Positions 35,953 to 45,524 of a stretch of DNA of 64,000 nt are shown piece after piece. Position 1 is the first letter of the stretch. The number at the start of each line of letters is the position of its first letter. Source of the stretch: Myxococcales bacterium (GTDB taxonomy: Bacteria > Myxococcota > Myxococcia > Myxococcales > JAKAPL01); the NCBI GenBank assembly GCA_021783235.1, contig JAJXUD010000002.1, positions 26,693-90,692 on the forward strand. The letters run 5' to 3'. The notes beneath the pieces are model-generated. The model was not told the origin of the DNA, did no database searches, and saw only the letters and a program-made list of their open reading frames with translations. The position numbers and the translations under genes were made by a program.

Positions 35953-36274
35953 GTCTCCCGCCGGCTTCGCCACGATGGCACTGCTCCTCGAACGGCTGCT
36001 GTCCGCCGTCGAGGGCTTGCGGTCGGACCTCGCCGCCGCGAAGGCCGCGCCGGCCGCCGCGCCCGAGTTCGAGAAGCTCCTCGACGCGCGCGGCGCCGCC
36101 GCGCTCCTCGGGATGAGTGAGTCGTGGATCTACCAACGGGTCGAGGCCAGCGAGCTGCCGCACGTCCGGCTCGGACACGCAATCCGCTTCGAGCGCTCGG
36201 CGCTCCTCGCCTACGCGAGGGGCGAGCGCGGGCAGCAGGGGCGCGTGGTAGCCTTTTCCCAGAAGACGAGGTGA
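35945..36274 (+). CDS. Excisionase-type helix-turn-helix protein
   Basis: This 109-aa protein has a short helical N-terminus (TMALLLERLLSAVEGLRSDLAAAK, coiled-coil-like). The HTH_17/excisionase domain LLDARGAAALLGMSESWIYQ, RVEASELPHVRLGHAIRFER follows. Its position immediately before the integrase gene (3 bp) is that of a recombination directionality factor. It overlaps the upstream zinc-ribbon gene. It resembles the start-less HTH fragment at the left end of the island. Confidence 0.8.
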   Translation: MPESPAGFATMALLLERLLSAVEGLRSDLAAAKAAPAAAPEFEKLLDARGAAALLGMSESWIYQRVEASELPHVRLGHAIRFERSALLAYARGERGQQGRVVAFSQKTR

Positions 36275-36277
36275 GTC

Positions 36278-37704
<1,427 letters not shown>

Positions 37705-37743
37705 GAGGAACGCGCCTGTCATAGCCAGCTCGCGCGAGCGCTG

Positions 37744-38496
37744 TCAAGGCGAACGGAGAGCGGCCCACCAGCCGCGCTTCCAGCCCTTGACCCCAAGGTA
37801 GGCGAGCGCGAGCCCGGACAGCCCGGCGAGATAGGCGGCCGCGACCGCCCCGGGTGCGGGCGCGGAGGCGGTGGCGCGCAACCCCCGCAGGACGATGAAC
37901 GCGGTGAGCCAGGCCATGGCCGGGTTGTGCTCGGCCCGCAGCGCGCGGGCCGCGTCGAAGGGCAGCGCAGGCGCTGCGGCGGGTGCGGGCGTCAGGCGGG
38001 GGAAGAAGCGGGGGACGCTCGCGGCCCAGCGCTCGTAGCTCTCGCCGAAGCGGCCGCGTAAGAAGTCCTCCTCGGCGCGGATGACGAAGAAGTACTCGAC
38101 GAAGAAAAAGCCGAGGCCGAGGGCGAGCGGCGCCGCTCGTCGAACCTGCAGGAGGAGCCCCGCGCAGAGGAGCAGGTTGCCGAGGTAGAGCGGGTTGCGC
38201 GTGAAGCGGTAGGCGCCGGCGGTGTTCAGCGAGCCCGCGCCGAGCCTCAGCGTCGGCGCGCTCGTGTCGGCGGGGACGACACCGCGCACGTAGGCACGCA
38301 GCGCCTGTCCCGCGAGGCAGAGCACGAGCCCGGCGAGCGAGGCGAGCCGCCCGTCCGGCGCCTCGGGGAGCGCGTCCCAGAGCGCCGGGAGCGAGAGCCA
38401 GAGCACGAGCGCGATGACCGGGATCGGCGCGAGGCTGCGCCAGCGGAAGAAGGCCCGGCCGAGCCGGACGTCGAGGGCGGGGGAGGCCTCGGGCAC
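37744..38496 (-). CDS. Isoprenylcysteine carboxyl methyltransferase-like membrane protein
   Basis: This 250-aa integral membrane protein has about five helices. The conserved C-terminal ICMT/PEMT motif is AGAYRFTRNPLYLGNLLLCAGL, followed by FVIRAEEDFLRGRFGESYERWAASVPRFFP, which binds S-adenosylmethionine in this superfamily. Bacterial members methylate small lipids, phenols or unknown isoprenoid substrates. GTG start at 38496, chosen as the longest reading without overlap with the divergent ABC gene. Confidence 0.85.
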   Translation of the reverse strand: MPEASPALDVRLGRAFFRWRSLAPIPVIALVLWLSLPALWDALPEAPDGRLASLAGLVLCLAGQALRAYVRGVVPADTSAPTLRLGAGSLNTAGAYRFTRNPLYLGNLLLCAGLLLQVRRAAPLALGLGFFFVEYFFVIRAEEDFLRGRFGESYERWAASVPRFFPRLTPAPAAAPALPFDAARALRAEHNPAMAWLTAFIVLRGLRATASAPAPGAVAAAYLAGLSGLALAYLGVKGWKRGWWAALRSP

Positions 38497-38578
38497 GGGG
38501 CCGAGATATCAGGAGCCGCTCGCCGCGGGCAACCGGGCGTCGATTGACCGGAGCCTGCCCGCGAAGTACGACCCGAGG

Positions 38579-40372
38579 GTGGAGACGCCCTGGCTCCCGA
38601 TCTACCTGCGGCTCTGGCGGCTGCTCTGGCGCCGGCGGGGGGCGCTCATCGCCGCGGTCGGCGCGATGGCAGTCGGGGCGGCGGCCACCGGCGCCTTCGC
38701 CGCGCTCACGGGGCCCGCGCTCAAGATGCTCTACACGGGCGGTGCCGCGCCCGCCTGGTTGCGGGGGCCGCTCGGCGACCTCTTGCGCCGCGCGCCGCCG
38801 CCGCTCGCGCGCGCCCTCCTCCCCGCCGCGCTCGCGCTGCTCGGCCTCGTGCGGGCGGCCGCTGGTTTCGTGCAGGCGGAGCGGTCGGCGGCGCTCACCT
38901 TGGGCGCGACCACGGACCTCCAGGAGGAGCTCCACGGGAAGCTCCTCGGCATGCCCATCTCGTTCTTCGAGGGGCGTCACACCGGCGAGATCTTCTCTCG
39001 CTTCGGCACGGATCTCGGAGAGGTGCAGCGGGCGCTCGCCCAGGGGATGGCGAGCAGCTTGCGCGACTCCTTCCAGATCGCCGCGCTGCTCGTGGTCTCC
39101 GCGCTGCTCGACGCCCGGCTGCTGGGCCTCGCCATCGTCGCCGTGCCGGCCACGGTCTGGCCGATCGCCCGCTTCGCGAGCGGGCTGCGCCGCATCGGCC
39201 GCGAATCCCAGGAGGCGCGGGGCCGGATCGTCGCCTCGGCGCAGGAGGCCATCGCGGCGAGCCCGCTTCTCATCGTTTATGGCGCCGAGCGAATGGCGCT
39301 CGCGGCGCATGCCGAGAAGGAGGCCGTGCTCCTCGCCGTCCAGCGCCGCTCGTTCGTTCTCCGCTCCGCGTTCACGCCGACGCTCGAACTGCTCGCCATC
39401 GGCGCGCTCGCGGGGCTGCTCGTCTACCTGAGGGCGCTACCCGGGACGGTGGCTCCCGAGCGGCTGCTCTCGTTCTTGGGCGCGATCCTGCTCGCCTACC
39501 AGCCGATCAAGTCGCTCGCGAGCGGCAGCCAGTGGCTCTTTCCCGGGCTCGCCGCGGCCGATCGGATCTTCGGCCTGATCGACGAGCCGCCCGCCATCCG
39601 CGACCCGCCGATGCCGCGTCCGTTCGGGACGGCGAGGGGCGAGCTGCGCTTCGAGGGCGTGACCGTCCGCTATGGCGAGCGAGCGGCGCTCTCGGATCTC
39701 GACCTCGAAGTGCGGGCGGGCGAGCGAATCGGCATCGTGGGTCCGAGCGGGGCGGGCAAGACGACGCTCCTCCACCTGGTGCCGCGGCTGCTCGACCCGA
39801 CCGCCGGGGCGGTTCGCTTCGATGGCCGCGATCTGCGCGAGCTCCCACTTGCCGAGCTGAGGCGCAGGGTCGCGCTCGTCGCGCAGGAGACCTTCCTGTT
39901 CGACTCGTCGGTCGAAGAGAACGTCGCCGCGGCTCACCCAGGCGCCGCGCGATCGCTGGTCGAGGCGGCGCTCGACGCGGCCGGGGCGCTCGGTTTCGTC
40001 CGCGAGCTTCCCGAGGGGCTCGCGACGCGCCTCGGCGAGCGTGGCGCCCGGCTGTCCGGGGGGCAGCGGCAACGGCTCTCGATCGCCCGGGCGATCCTGA
40101 AGGACGCGCCCGTGGTCCTTCTCGACGAGGCGACGAGCGCACTCGACGTCGCCACCGAGGCGCAGGTGCAAGAGGCCCTTGGGCGGCTCGCGCGGGGCCG
40201 GACGGTGCTGATCGTGGCACACCGCCTCTCGACGGTCGCCGACGCCGACCGGCTGATCGTGCTCGACGGAGGTCGAGTCGCGGAGGCCGGAACGGCCACG
40301 GCGCTGCGCGAGCGTGGTGGCCTCTTCGCGAGCCTCTGGGAGACCCAGACGGCCCGGCCGAGGGCGGGCTGA
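38579..40372 (+). CDS. MsbA-like ABC exporter (fused permease and ATPase)
   Basis: From the GTG at 38579 the protein has 597 residues, the MsbA size. The N-terminal half holds six membrane helices (WRRRGALIAAVGAMAVGAAA; ARALLPAALALLGLV). The ATPase half has Walker A GPSGAGKTTLLHL, Q-loop VAQETFLFDSS, signature LSGGQRQRLSIARAI, Walker B VVLLDEATSALD and H-loop AHRLST. It probably flips lipid A-core or another lipid across the inner membrane, but substrate cannot be read from the sequence. Open frame upstream of 38579 overlaps the divergent gene. Confidence 0.9.
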   Translation: METPWLPIYLRLWRLLWRRRGALIAAVGAMAVGAAATGAFAALTGPALKMLYTGGAAPAWLRGPLGDLLRRAPPPLARALLPAALALLGLVRAAAGFVQAERSAALTLGATTDLQEELHGKLLGMPISFFEGRHTGEIFSRFGTDLGEVQRALAQGMASSLRDSFQIAALLVVSALLDARLLGLAIVAVPATVWPIARFASGLRRIGRESQEARGRIVASAQEAIAASPLLIVYGAERMALAAHAEKEAVLLAVQRRSFVLRSAFTPTLELLAIGALAGLLVYLRALPGTVAPERLLSFLGAILLAYQPIKSLASGSQWLFPGLAAADRIFGLIDEPPAIRDPPMPRPFGTARGELRFEGVTVRYGERAALSDLDLEVRAGERIGIVGPSGAGKTTLLHLVPRLLDPTAGAVRFDGRDLRELPLAELRRRVALVAQETFLFDSSVEENVAAAHPGAARSLVEAALDAAGALGFVRELPEGLATRLGERGARLSGGQRQRLSIARAILKDAPVVLLDEATSALDVATEAQVQEALGRLARGRTVLIVAHRLSTVADADRLIVLDGGRVAEAGTATALRERGGLFASLWETQTARPRAG

Positions 40373-40430
40373 GCCAAGGCTGACGCCGGACGAGCCGCCG
40401 GCCCAAATGCCGAGACGTGCTCGGTCAACG

Positions 40431-40763
40431 CTAGCGGCCCGGAGGCCAGTCATCTTCGTGGACGAATGTCTCGTGCGGCGTCGGGCGGGCGGTCTCGCGC
40501 TCCTCGTCCTCCACCGGTCCACGCTGTTCCAGGCCGTCTGGCGTGATGTCGAACGGCAGGTCGCTCGCCGCTGGATCGTCCGGCCCGATCTCGCCGAGCT
40601 CCTCCGAGGCGTCCTCGGCGACGCGCGGCGATGGGCCGTGCGGGGTCATCGGGTCCCTCCAGTCGATCTTTCCCGAGGGCTCGGGCCAGCTCGACTCTGG
40701 CTGCATCTCGGAGGTGACCTCCGGCTCCAGATCCATGGGCTCGGTGTCTCGCGATTTCGACAT
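40431..40763 (-). CDS. Small acidic protein of unknown function
   Basis: This 110-aa protein is rich in Asp, Glu and Pro and probably disordered (MSKSRDTEPMDLEPEVTSEM; ASEELGEIGPDDPAASDLPF). No domain recognised. It lies 12 bp downstream of the gene at 40776, so it is likely co-transcribed with it. Coding potential is supported mainly by that arrangement; confidence is modest. Confidence 0.5.
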   Translation of the reverse strand: MSKSRDTEPMDLEPEVTSEMQPESSWPEPSGKIDWRDPMTPHGPSPRVAEDASEELGEIGPDDPAASDLPFDITPDGLEQRGPVEDEERETARPTPHETFVHEDDWPPGR

Positions 40764-40775
40764 GGCTTCCTCCTC

Positions 40776-41189
40776 TCAGATCGACCAGACGTGGTTCGCC
40801 CGGATCCCGATGTCGCGCAGCCGCGTCCTGACGAGGTCGGGCCCGGAGAGGTGAGCGATGAAGCGCGGGACTGCGACGTGAAACTCGGCCCCATAGAGCT
40901 CCGCCGCCGAGTGGAAGAGCGTCCATCGGCTCTCGGTTTCGAGGTCGGGGATGCTCTCGATCGGAACCGCGTCCAGCAGGATCCCGGTCGAGCGAGCGTC
41001 CGTCTGCAGGCAGGTCACGTCCGGTTGGTGATTTCGGATGGACCCGTTGATGACGAGCGGTGGGGGCTGGCCGGGCAGTCGCGCCCGGATGTCCAGGTAG
41101 CCGAGCGAGCGGAAGAACTCGGCCATCAACAGAATCATCCTTCCCCGCGAGAGGCTCACTTCTTCCGAGACGAGCTCCATCGGTTCCAT
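40776..41189 (-). CDS. Uncharacterised protein resembling a degenerate PD-(D/E)XK nuclease fold
   Basis: This 137-aa protein shows an order of strands and helices that recalls restriction-like folds: a helix (RMILLMAEFFRSLGYLDIRA), then HQPDVTCLQTDARSTGILLD, where the Pro-Asp would be the first motif and LDAV replaces the expected E-x-K. A helix and strand follow (SRWTLFHSAAELYGAEFHVAV). If the resemblance is real, the nuclease would be inactive. No family name can be given. It is followed closely by the acidic protein gene. Confidence 0.55.
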   Translation of the reverse strand: MEPMELVSEEVSLSRGRMILLMAEFFRSLGYLDIRARLPGQPPPLVINGSIRNHQPDVTCLQTDARSTGILLDAVPIESIPDLETESRWTLFHSAAELYGAEFHVAVPRFIAHLSGPDLVRTRLRDIGIRANHVWSI

Positions 41190-41274
41190 GCGCCACCCCC
41201 CTCCTCCGGAGAAGCTAGGCCGGCCGATCCGATCGGGAAAGGATCGGGGCGACCCTCCCGGGGCCGCCCCGACC

Positions 41275-41300
41275 GCCGAGGGGCCTTTCGGCCCCTCGGC
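41275..41300. terminator. Perfect 11-bp hairpin after the KGG gene
   Basis: GCCGAGGGGCC (41275-41285), loop TTTC, GGCCCCTCGGC (41290-41300). It lies 8 bp beyond the stop of the leftward KGG gene, a position suited to a terminator, but no T-run follows on that strand, so it may act with Rho or protect the mRNA 3' end. Confidence 0.45.
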
Positions 41301-41307
41301 CTCACGC

Positions 41308-41499
41308 TCAGGTCAACTCGGCCCGGCGCCCGGCGTTGATCAGCTCGCGGACGCGCTGTCCGCCCTTCTTCCCGATCTTCGAGAAGAACTGCGGTCCGCG
41401 CTCCTGGAGGACCCGCTCGCCGCCCTTGCGGCCGGCCTCGACCACGCTCATCGAGGTCGTCGTGCGCGTGCTCGTGATGCCCTTCCGACGCGTCGCCAT
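41308..41499 (-). CDS. KGG-motif stress-type small hydrophilic protein
   Basis: This 63-aa protein contains two KGG motifs in a typical setting: AGRKGGERVLQERGPQFFSK and IGKKGGQRVRELI. PF10685-type proteins such as E. coli YciG and fungal con-10 accumulate in stress or stationary phase. A strong AAAAGGAGG ribosome site lies 7 bp before the ATG, so it is likely made in quantity. Confidence 0.85.
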   Translation of the reverse strand: MATRRKGITSTRTTTSMSVVEAGRKGGERVLQERGPQFFSKIGKKGGQRVRELINAGRRAELT

Positions 41500-41798
41500 G
41501 TGCAGCCTCCTTTTCCACGACTCCTGCTTCCTGACAGAACCTAATCACCCCGACTGGAGCGTCCGAGTCGGGACCGCTCGACCCCGGAGCGCCCTTGAGG
41601 CAGACCCTGGACTTCCGATGGAACGCGGCGCGTCTGAGCGGTGCGCGGCGGGCGCCGACCCACGGCGCTGCGTCCGCTGCGCGGCCAGCTCGCCCTCCTC
41701 GCGGCGGTCCGTTCGCCCCCTCCGCCCCTTCGCCCTCGGAGGCGGCGGTGATCGCGTGCCGGCCGTGGGGCGCTGCGAAGCTGGATCTGCCCGAAGAC
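41500..41798. other. Intergenic stretch without a recognised gene
   Basis: These 299 bases between the KGG gene and the SPFH gene hold the KGG ribosome site and presumably its promoter near 41530-41600. Both strands have open frames, but their residue composition (Arg/Pro/Ser-rich) is that of GC-rich non-coding DNA. No RNA gene or repeat was seen. Confidence 0.5.
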
Positions 41799-42746
41799 TC
41801 AGCGCGTCGCGGCAGTCTTGAGCGACTCCGCCACCGCGCCCATCGAGCCGAGCACGTCCATGGTCGGGTAGGGCACGAAGACCTTGTTGGCGCTCCCCTG
41901 CGCGAGCTGACCGAGCGTCTCGAGGTACTTGATCGTGATGAGCTCGGCGTCGGGCTTGCCGTCGTGGATCGACTGGAAGACCAGCCGCGTCGCCTCCGCG
42001 GTGGCCTCGGCCGCGAGGATGCGGGCCCGCTTGTCGCCCTCGGCCCGCGCGATCGCGGCGTCCCGTTCACCCTCGGCGCGCAGCACGGCCGACTGCTTCT
42101 CGCCCTCTGCCTTGAGGATGGCTGAGGCCTTGTCGCCCTCGGCCTTGGTGACCTCGGCGCGGCGCTCGCGCTCGGCGGTCATCTGGAGGTTCATCGCCTG
42201 CTTGATGGAGGCCGGCGGCTCGATCTCGCGCAGCTCGACGCGCGTCACTTTGACGCCCCACTTCTCGGTGGCCTCGTCCATGACGATGCGGAGCTTCGTG
42301 TTGACGGTTTCGCGCGAGGTCAGCGTCTCGTCGAGGGAGAAGCCGCCCATGATGTTGCGAAGGTTCGTCATCACGAGCTGCTCGATGGCGAGCACGAGGT
42401 TCTGCACCTCGTAGAGCGCCTTCACCGGGTCGATGACCTGGTAGTAGATGACGCTGCCGACCTGCATCCCGACGTTGTCGTGGGTAATCACCGGCACCTG
42501 CTCGAAGCCCATCACCTGCTCGCGCAGGTCGACGAACGAGGTCGTCCAGAGCCGGCCGTCGCGCTTCAGCATGATCTGGCGCGGCTTGTCCATGATCGGT
42601 ACGATGACGTTGAGCCCGCTCTTCGCGAGGCGATTGAACTTGCCGAGTCGCTCGATCACCATCACCTGCGCCTGGGGGATGATCTTGATCCCCGTGAGAA
42701 GCACGCCGAACACCACGATCACGAGCACCAGCAGCACGATCGTCAT
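41799..42746 (-). CDS. Stomatin/prohibitin-family (SPFH, band 7) membrane protein
   Basis: From the ATG at 42746 the protein has 315 residues. One N-terminal helix (IVLLVLVIVVFGVLLTGIKI) is followed by the SPFH domain (VMVIERLGKFNRLAKSGLNV; VGSVIYYQVIDPVKALYEVQ; LRNIMGGFSLDETLTSRE). A coiled-coil flotillin-like tail with repeated AEGEKQSAVLRAEGERDAAI completes it. It would assemble membrane microdomains or act with an NfeD partner, whose gene overlaps its start by four bases (ATGA). The large open frame continuing upstream in this frame is non-coding. Confidence 0.93.
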   Translation of the reverse strand: MTIVLLVLVIVVFGVLLTGIKIIPQAQVMVIERLGKFNRLAKSGLNVIVPIMDKPRQIMLKRDGRLWTTSFVDLREQVMGFEQVPVITHDNVGMQVGSVIYYQVIDPVKALYEVQNLVLAIEQLVMTNLRNIMGGFSLDETLTSRETVNTKLRIVMDEATEKWGVKVTRVELREIEPPASIKQAMNLQMTAERERRAEVTKAEGDKASAILKAEGEKQSAVLRAEGERDAAIARAEGDKRARILAAEATAEATRLVFQSIHDGKPDAELITIKYLETLGQLAQGSANKVFVPYPTMDVLGSMGAVAESLKTAATR

Positions 42747-43234
42747 TTTGGTTCCCTCCAGACCGATGTTTCGGGCACCGCCGGCGAATCCAGCGGAGCG
42801 CGTCGAACGACCAGCTTGAGACCATCCACTCGGACGACCAGGGCGGCGTCGCCCGGCTCGAGCCGAGAGCCGTCCTCCGTGTAGGCGTTCCAGAGCTCGC
42901 CGCCGAGCCGGACCGCGCCGGGCGCGCGGGGCCCCTCGAGGCGCTCGAGCACCTTGACGGACTTGCCGGGGATCGCCTCGGCCCCCACCGCGAGCGACCG
43001 CCCCTCGGGGGAGACGAGCCGCAAGAAGAGGGTGCGCGAGGCCACGAGCAGGACGATCGAGGAGACGGCGAACAGAAAGAGCTGGCCGTCGAGTGGCAGT
43101 CCGAGCGCCGCGCCGATCGCGCTGCCGAAGGCGGCGAGCGCGGGCCAGAGCAGGATGAAGGCGCGGGTGTACAGCTCGCCGCCGACGAGCAGGAGCGCCA
43201 CGGTCCCCCAGATTTCCCAGCCGACGTTTGCCAA
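42743..43234 (-). CDS. NfeD-like membrane protein
   Basis: Starting at the TTG at 43234 the protein has 163 residues: helices (ANVGWEIWGTVALLLVGGEL; LAAFGSAIGAALGLPLDGQLFLFAVSSIVLLVAS shown in part) and a C-terminal OB-fold with LVGRSA-like elements (GKSVKVLERLEG; GAVRLGGELWNAYTEDGSRL). Short NfeD proteins are encoded with SPFH partners, as here. A longer reading to 43399 overlaps the divergent kinase gene and is less likely. Confidence 0.85.
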   Translation of the reverse strand: MANVGWEIWGTVALLLVGGELYTRAFILLWPALAAFGSAIGAALGLPLDGQLFLFAVSSIVLLVASRTLFLRLVSPEGRSLAVGAEAIPGKSVKVLERLEGPRAPGAVRLGGELWNAYTEDGSRLEPGDAALVVRVDGLKLVVRRAPLDSPAVPETSVWREPK

Positions 43235-43340
43235 GCGGCGGCCAGTCTGCTCCCCCGTCGAGCCTTCCGCAACGCGTCGTCGACGCGTCGCCCCGGCGGT
43301 GGGTTGCGCGGTCGGCCCCGTCAGGCGATCCTCGCAGCCG

Positions 43341-44405
43341 ATGGCGGCGCGCAAGGTCGGAAATTGTCGGTTGATTCGCGAGCTGGGGCGCGGCGGCATG
43401 GGCGTCGTCTACGAGGCCGTCCAGGAGCCGCTCGAGCGGCGCGTCGCGGTCAAGGAGCTGCCCGCGGAGTTCGCGCGTTCGAAGGAGCTCGCCGAGCGGT
43501 TTCGGCGCGAGGGGCTCGCCTATGCGCAGCTCGAGCACCAGGCGATCGTGTCGGTCCACGACCTCGTCGAGAAGGGGGACGCGCTCTACCTGATCACCGA
43601 GTACGTCGACGGCGCGGACCTCTCGAAGCTGCTCGAGAAGGGCGGCGCGCTTCCGCCCGACTGCGTCGCCATCGTCGGGGCGCGGCTCGCCGAGGCGCTC
43701 GACTACGTCCACTTCCACAAGCTGCTCCACCGCGACGTGAAGCCCGCGAACGTCATGCTCTCGCGCACGGGCGAGGTGAAGCTGATGGACTTCGGGATCG
43801 CGAAGGACCAGACCGAGAAGGACCTGACCCGGGACGGCGTGCTGGTCGGGAGCCCGGCCTTCCTGGCGCCTGAGCTCCTGAAGGGCGAGCGGCCCGACGT
43901 CCGCTCCGATCTCTGGGCCCTCGGCGTGACGCTCTACCAGCTCGTGGTGGGCGAGAAGCCGTTCGTGGGCAAGGGACCGGACGAGCTGCAGGCCGCCATT
44001 CGAAAGGGCCGCTTCGTCCCCGTCCGGGAGCGGGCTTCGCACGTGCCGCGCAGGCTTGCCCTCGCCATCGAACGCTGCCTCGAGAAACGGCCGCGGGCCC
44101 GCTGGCCGAGCGCAGGGGCGCTCGCGCACGAACTCCAGACGATCGAGGCGAAGCTCGCGCCGCGGCTCCACCCGCAGGCGCGCCTCACGGCGCTGATGGC
44201 CCACCGCGGCTTCGCCACCGAGGAAGAGGCGCTCACCTGCGTCGACGCCGAGTCGCTCGTGGCCACGAAGGCCGTCGACGAAGAGGCCGCGCTCATGGCG
44301 CGCCTCCGGCCGCGCCCGTGGCGCTGGGCGCTCGGGTTGCTCTTCGCGCTCGGTGCCGCCGGCGCCGCGGCCGCGAAATGGTCGCTCTTCTGGCACCTCA
44401 AGTGA
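43341..44405 (+). CDS. Hanks-type Ser/Thr protein kinase with C-terminal membrane anchor
   Basis: This 354-aa protein has the glycine loop GRGGMGVVYE, catalytic lysine K38 (VAVKEL), HRDVKPAN at H130 with D132, DFG at D150 and APE-type sequence (LAPELLKG). A single membrane helix lies near the C-terminus (WALGLLFALGAAGAAAAKW), leaving almost nothing outside. Myxobacteria carry many such kinases. Targets are unknown. The ATG at 43341 directly precedes the kinase fold. Confidence 0.92.
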   Translation: MAARKVGNCRLIRELGRGGMGVVYEAVQEPLERRVAVKELPAEFARSKELAERFRREGLAYAQLEHQAIVSVHDLVEKGDALYLITEYVDGADLSKLLEKGGALPPDCVAIVGARLAEALDYVHFHKLLHRDVKPANVMLSRTGEVKLMDFGIAKDQTEKDLTRDGVLVGSPAFLAPELLKGERPDVRSDLWALGVTLYQLVVGEKPFVGKGPDELQAAIRKGRFVPVRERASHVPRRLALAIERCLEKRPRARWPSAGALAHELQTIEAKLAPRLHPQARLTALMAHRGFATEEEALTCVDAESLVATKAVDEEAALMARLRPRPWRWALGLLFALGAAGAAAAKWSLFWHLK

Positions 44406-44459
44406 CCGGGCGAGCGCTCGCGCCCTCTCCGGAAGCCGCGCCGCGGCTGGTTCGGCCGG

Positions 44460-45509
44460 TCAGCGGCCAGCGTCGGCGGCGGGAGCCGGCTCGGTGATGC
44501 CCGAGCCGGCAGCGAGCCGTCGCACGTCCCCGACGGTCACGAGCACGATGAGGCCGATGAGCGTGAGGAACCCAAGCGCGTGGACCGCCGTCTCGACCCG
44601 CTGGTCGACCGGCCGCCGGAAGACGAGTTCGTAGAGCAGGAAGAGGAGCCTTCCCCCGTCCAGCGCGGGCCAGGGCAGGATGTTGAAGACCGCGAGCGCG
44701 AGCGAGATCAGGGCGAGCGTGAAGACGAGGCTCTGCCAGCCGTGGCGCGCCTCGTCGACGGTCACCTGCACCGTGCCGATCGGCCCCGAGATCTGCGCGC
44801 CCTTCGGGTGGCGCAGCGCCTCGGCGAGCCCCTGCACCATCCCCACCGTCTGCCGGCCCGTCCAGGCGACGGCGGCGGGGAGCCCCTCGAGCGGCGTGTA
44901 GCGGCGGACGGGAGCGGCGACGCCGAGCAGCGGCGGGCTCCCGAGTTTCGCGGCGATCCGGAGCGGTTGGCCGCCCCGGCGGAGGTCGATCGCCACGGTC
45001 TCGCCCGGGTGGTCGTGGATCGCCGTGACGAGATCGCCGAAGCTCTCGACCGGCGCGCCGTCGATCCGCGCGACCTCGTCGCCGACCTGCAGGCCGGCCC
45101 GCGCGGCCACGCTTCCGGGCAGGATCTCACCGACGATCGCCTGCTTGGTATAGGGCATGCCCGCCAGGGCGACGGCGTAGACGAGCGCCACGGCGAGGAG
45201 TTCGTTCGTCACCGGACCCGCGGCAATCACGAGAAAGCGCTGCCAGGCGGGCCGCCGGCCGTAGGCCCGCCGGTCGTCCGGCGCGATCGCCTCGCCTGGG
45301 GTCATCCCGGCGATTCGGACGTAGCCGCCGATGGGAACGGCCGAGAGGCAGTACTCGGTCTCCCCGATCTGGAAGCGCAGCAGCACCGGCCCGAAGCCCA
45401 CGCTGTATCGCTCGACGCGCATGCCCACGATCCGGGCAGCCACGAGGTGGCCGAATTCGTGCAGCGCGATGAGGAGCCCGACGGCGAGGATGGCGAGGAC
45501 GTAGGTCAC
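44460..45509 (-). CDS. rseP: RseP-type site-2 intramembrane metalloprotease
   Basis: This 349-aa protein has the zinc motif HEFGH (H17-H21) in the first helix and the third ligand in NILPWPALDGGRLLF near residue 290. One PDZ domain lies between (AARAGLQVGDEVARIDGAPV). It would cut anti-sigma factors or signal-peptide remnants within the membrane. One PDZ rather than E. coli's two is common outside gammaproteobacteria. GTG start. It lies 15 bp downstream of the PrsW-like gene. Confidence 0.92.
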   Translation of the reverse strand: MTYVLAILAVGLLIALHEFGHLVAARIVGMRVERYSVGFGPVLLRFQIGETEYCLSAVPIGGYVRIAGMTPGEAIAPDDRRAYGRRPAWQRFLVIAAGPVTNELLAVALVYAVALAGMPYTKQAIVGEILPGSVAARAGLQVGDEVARIDGAPVESFGDLVTAIHDHPGETVAIDLRRGGQPLRIAAKLGSPPLLGVAAPVRRYTPLEGLPAAVAWTGRQTVGMVQGLAEALRHPKGAQISGPIGTVQVTVDEARHGWQSLVFTLALISLALAVFNILPWPALDGGRLLFLLYELVFRRPVDQRVETAVHALGFLTLIGLIVLVTVGDVRRLAAGSGITEPAPAADAGR

Positions 45510-45524
45510 GCGGCGGGCTCCACT

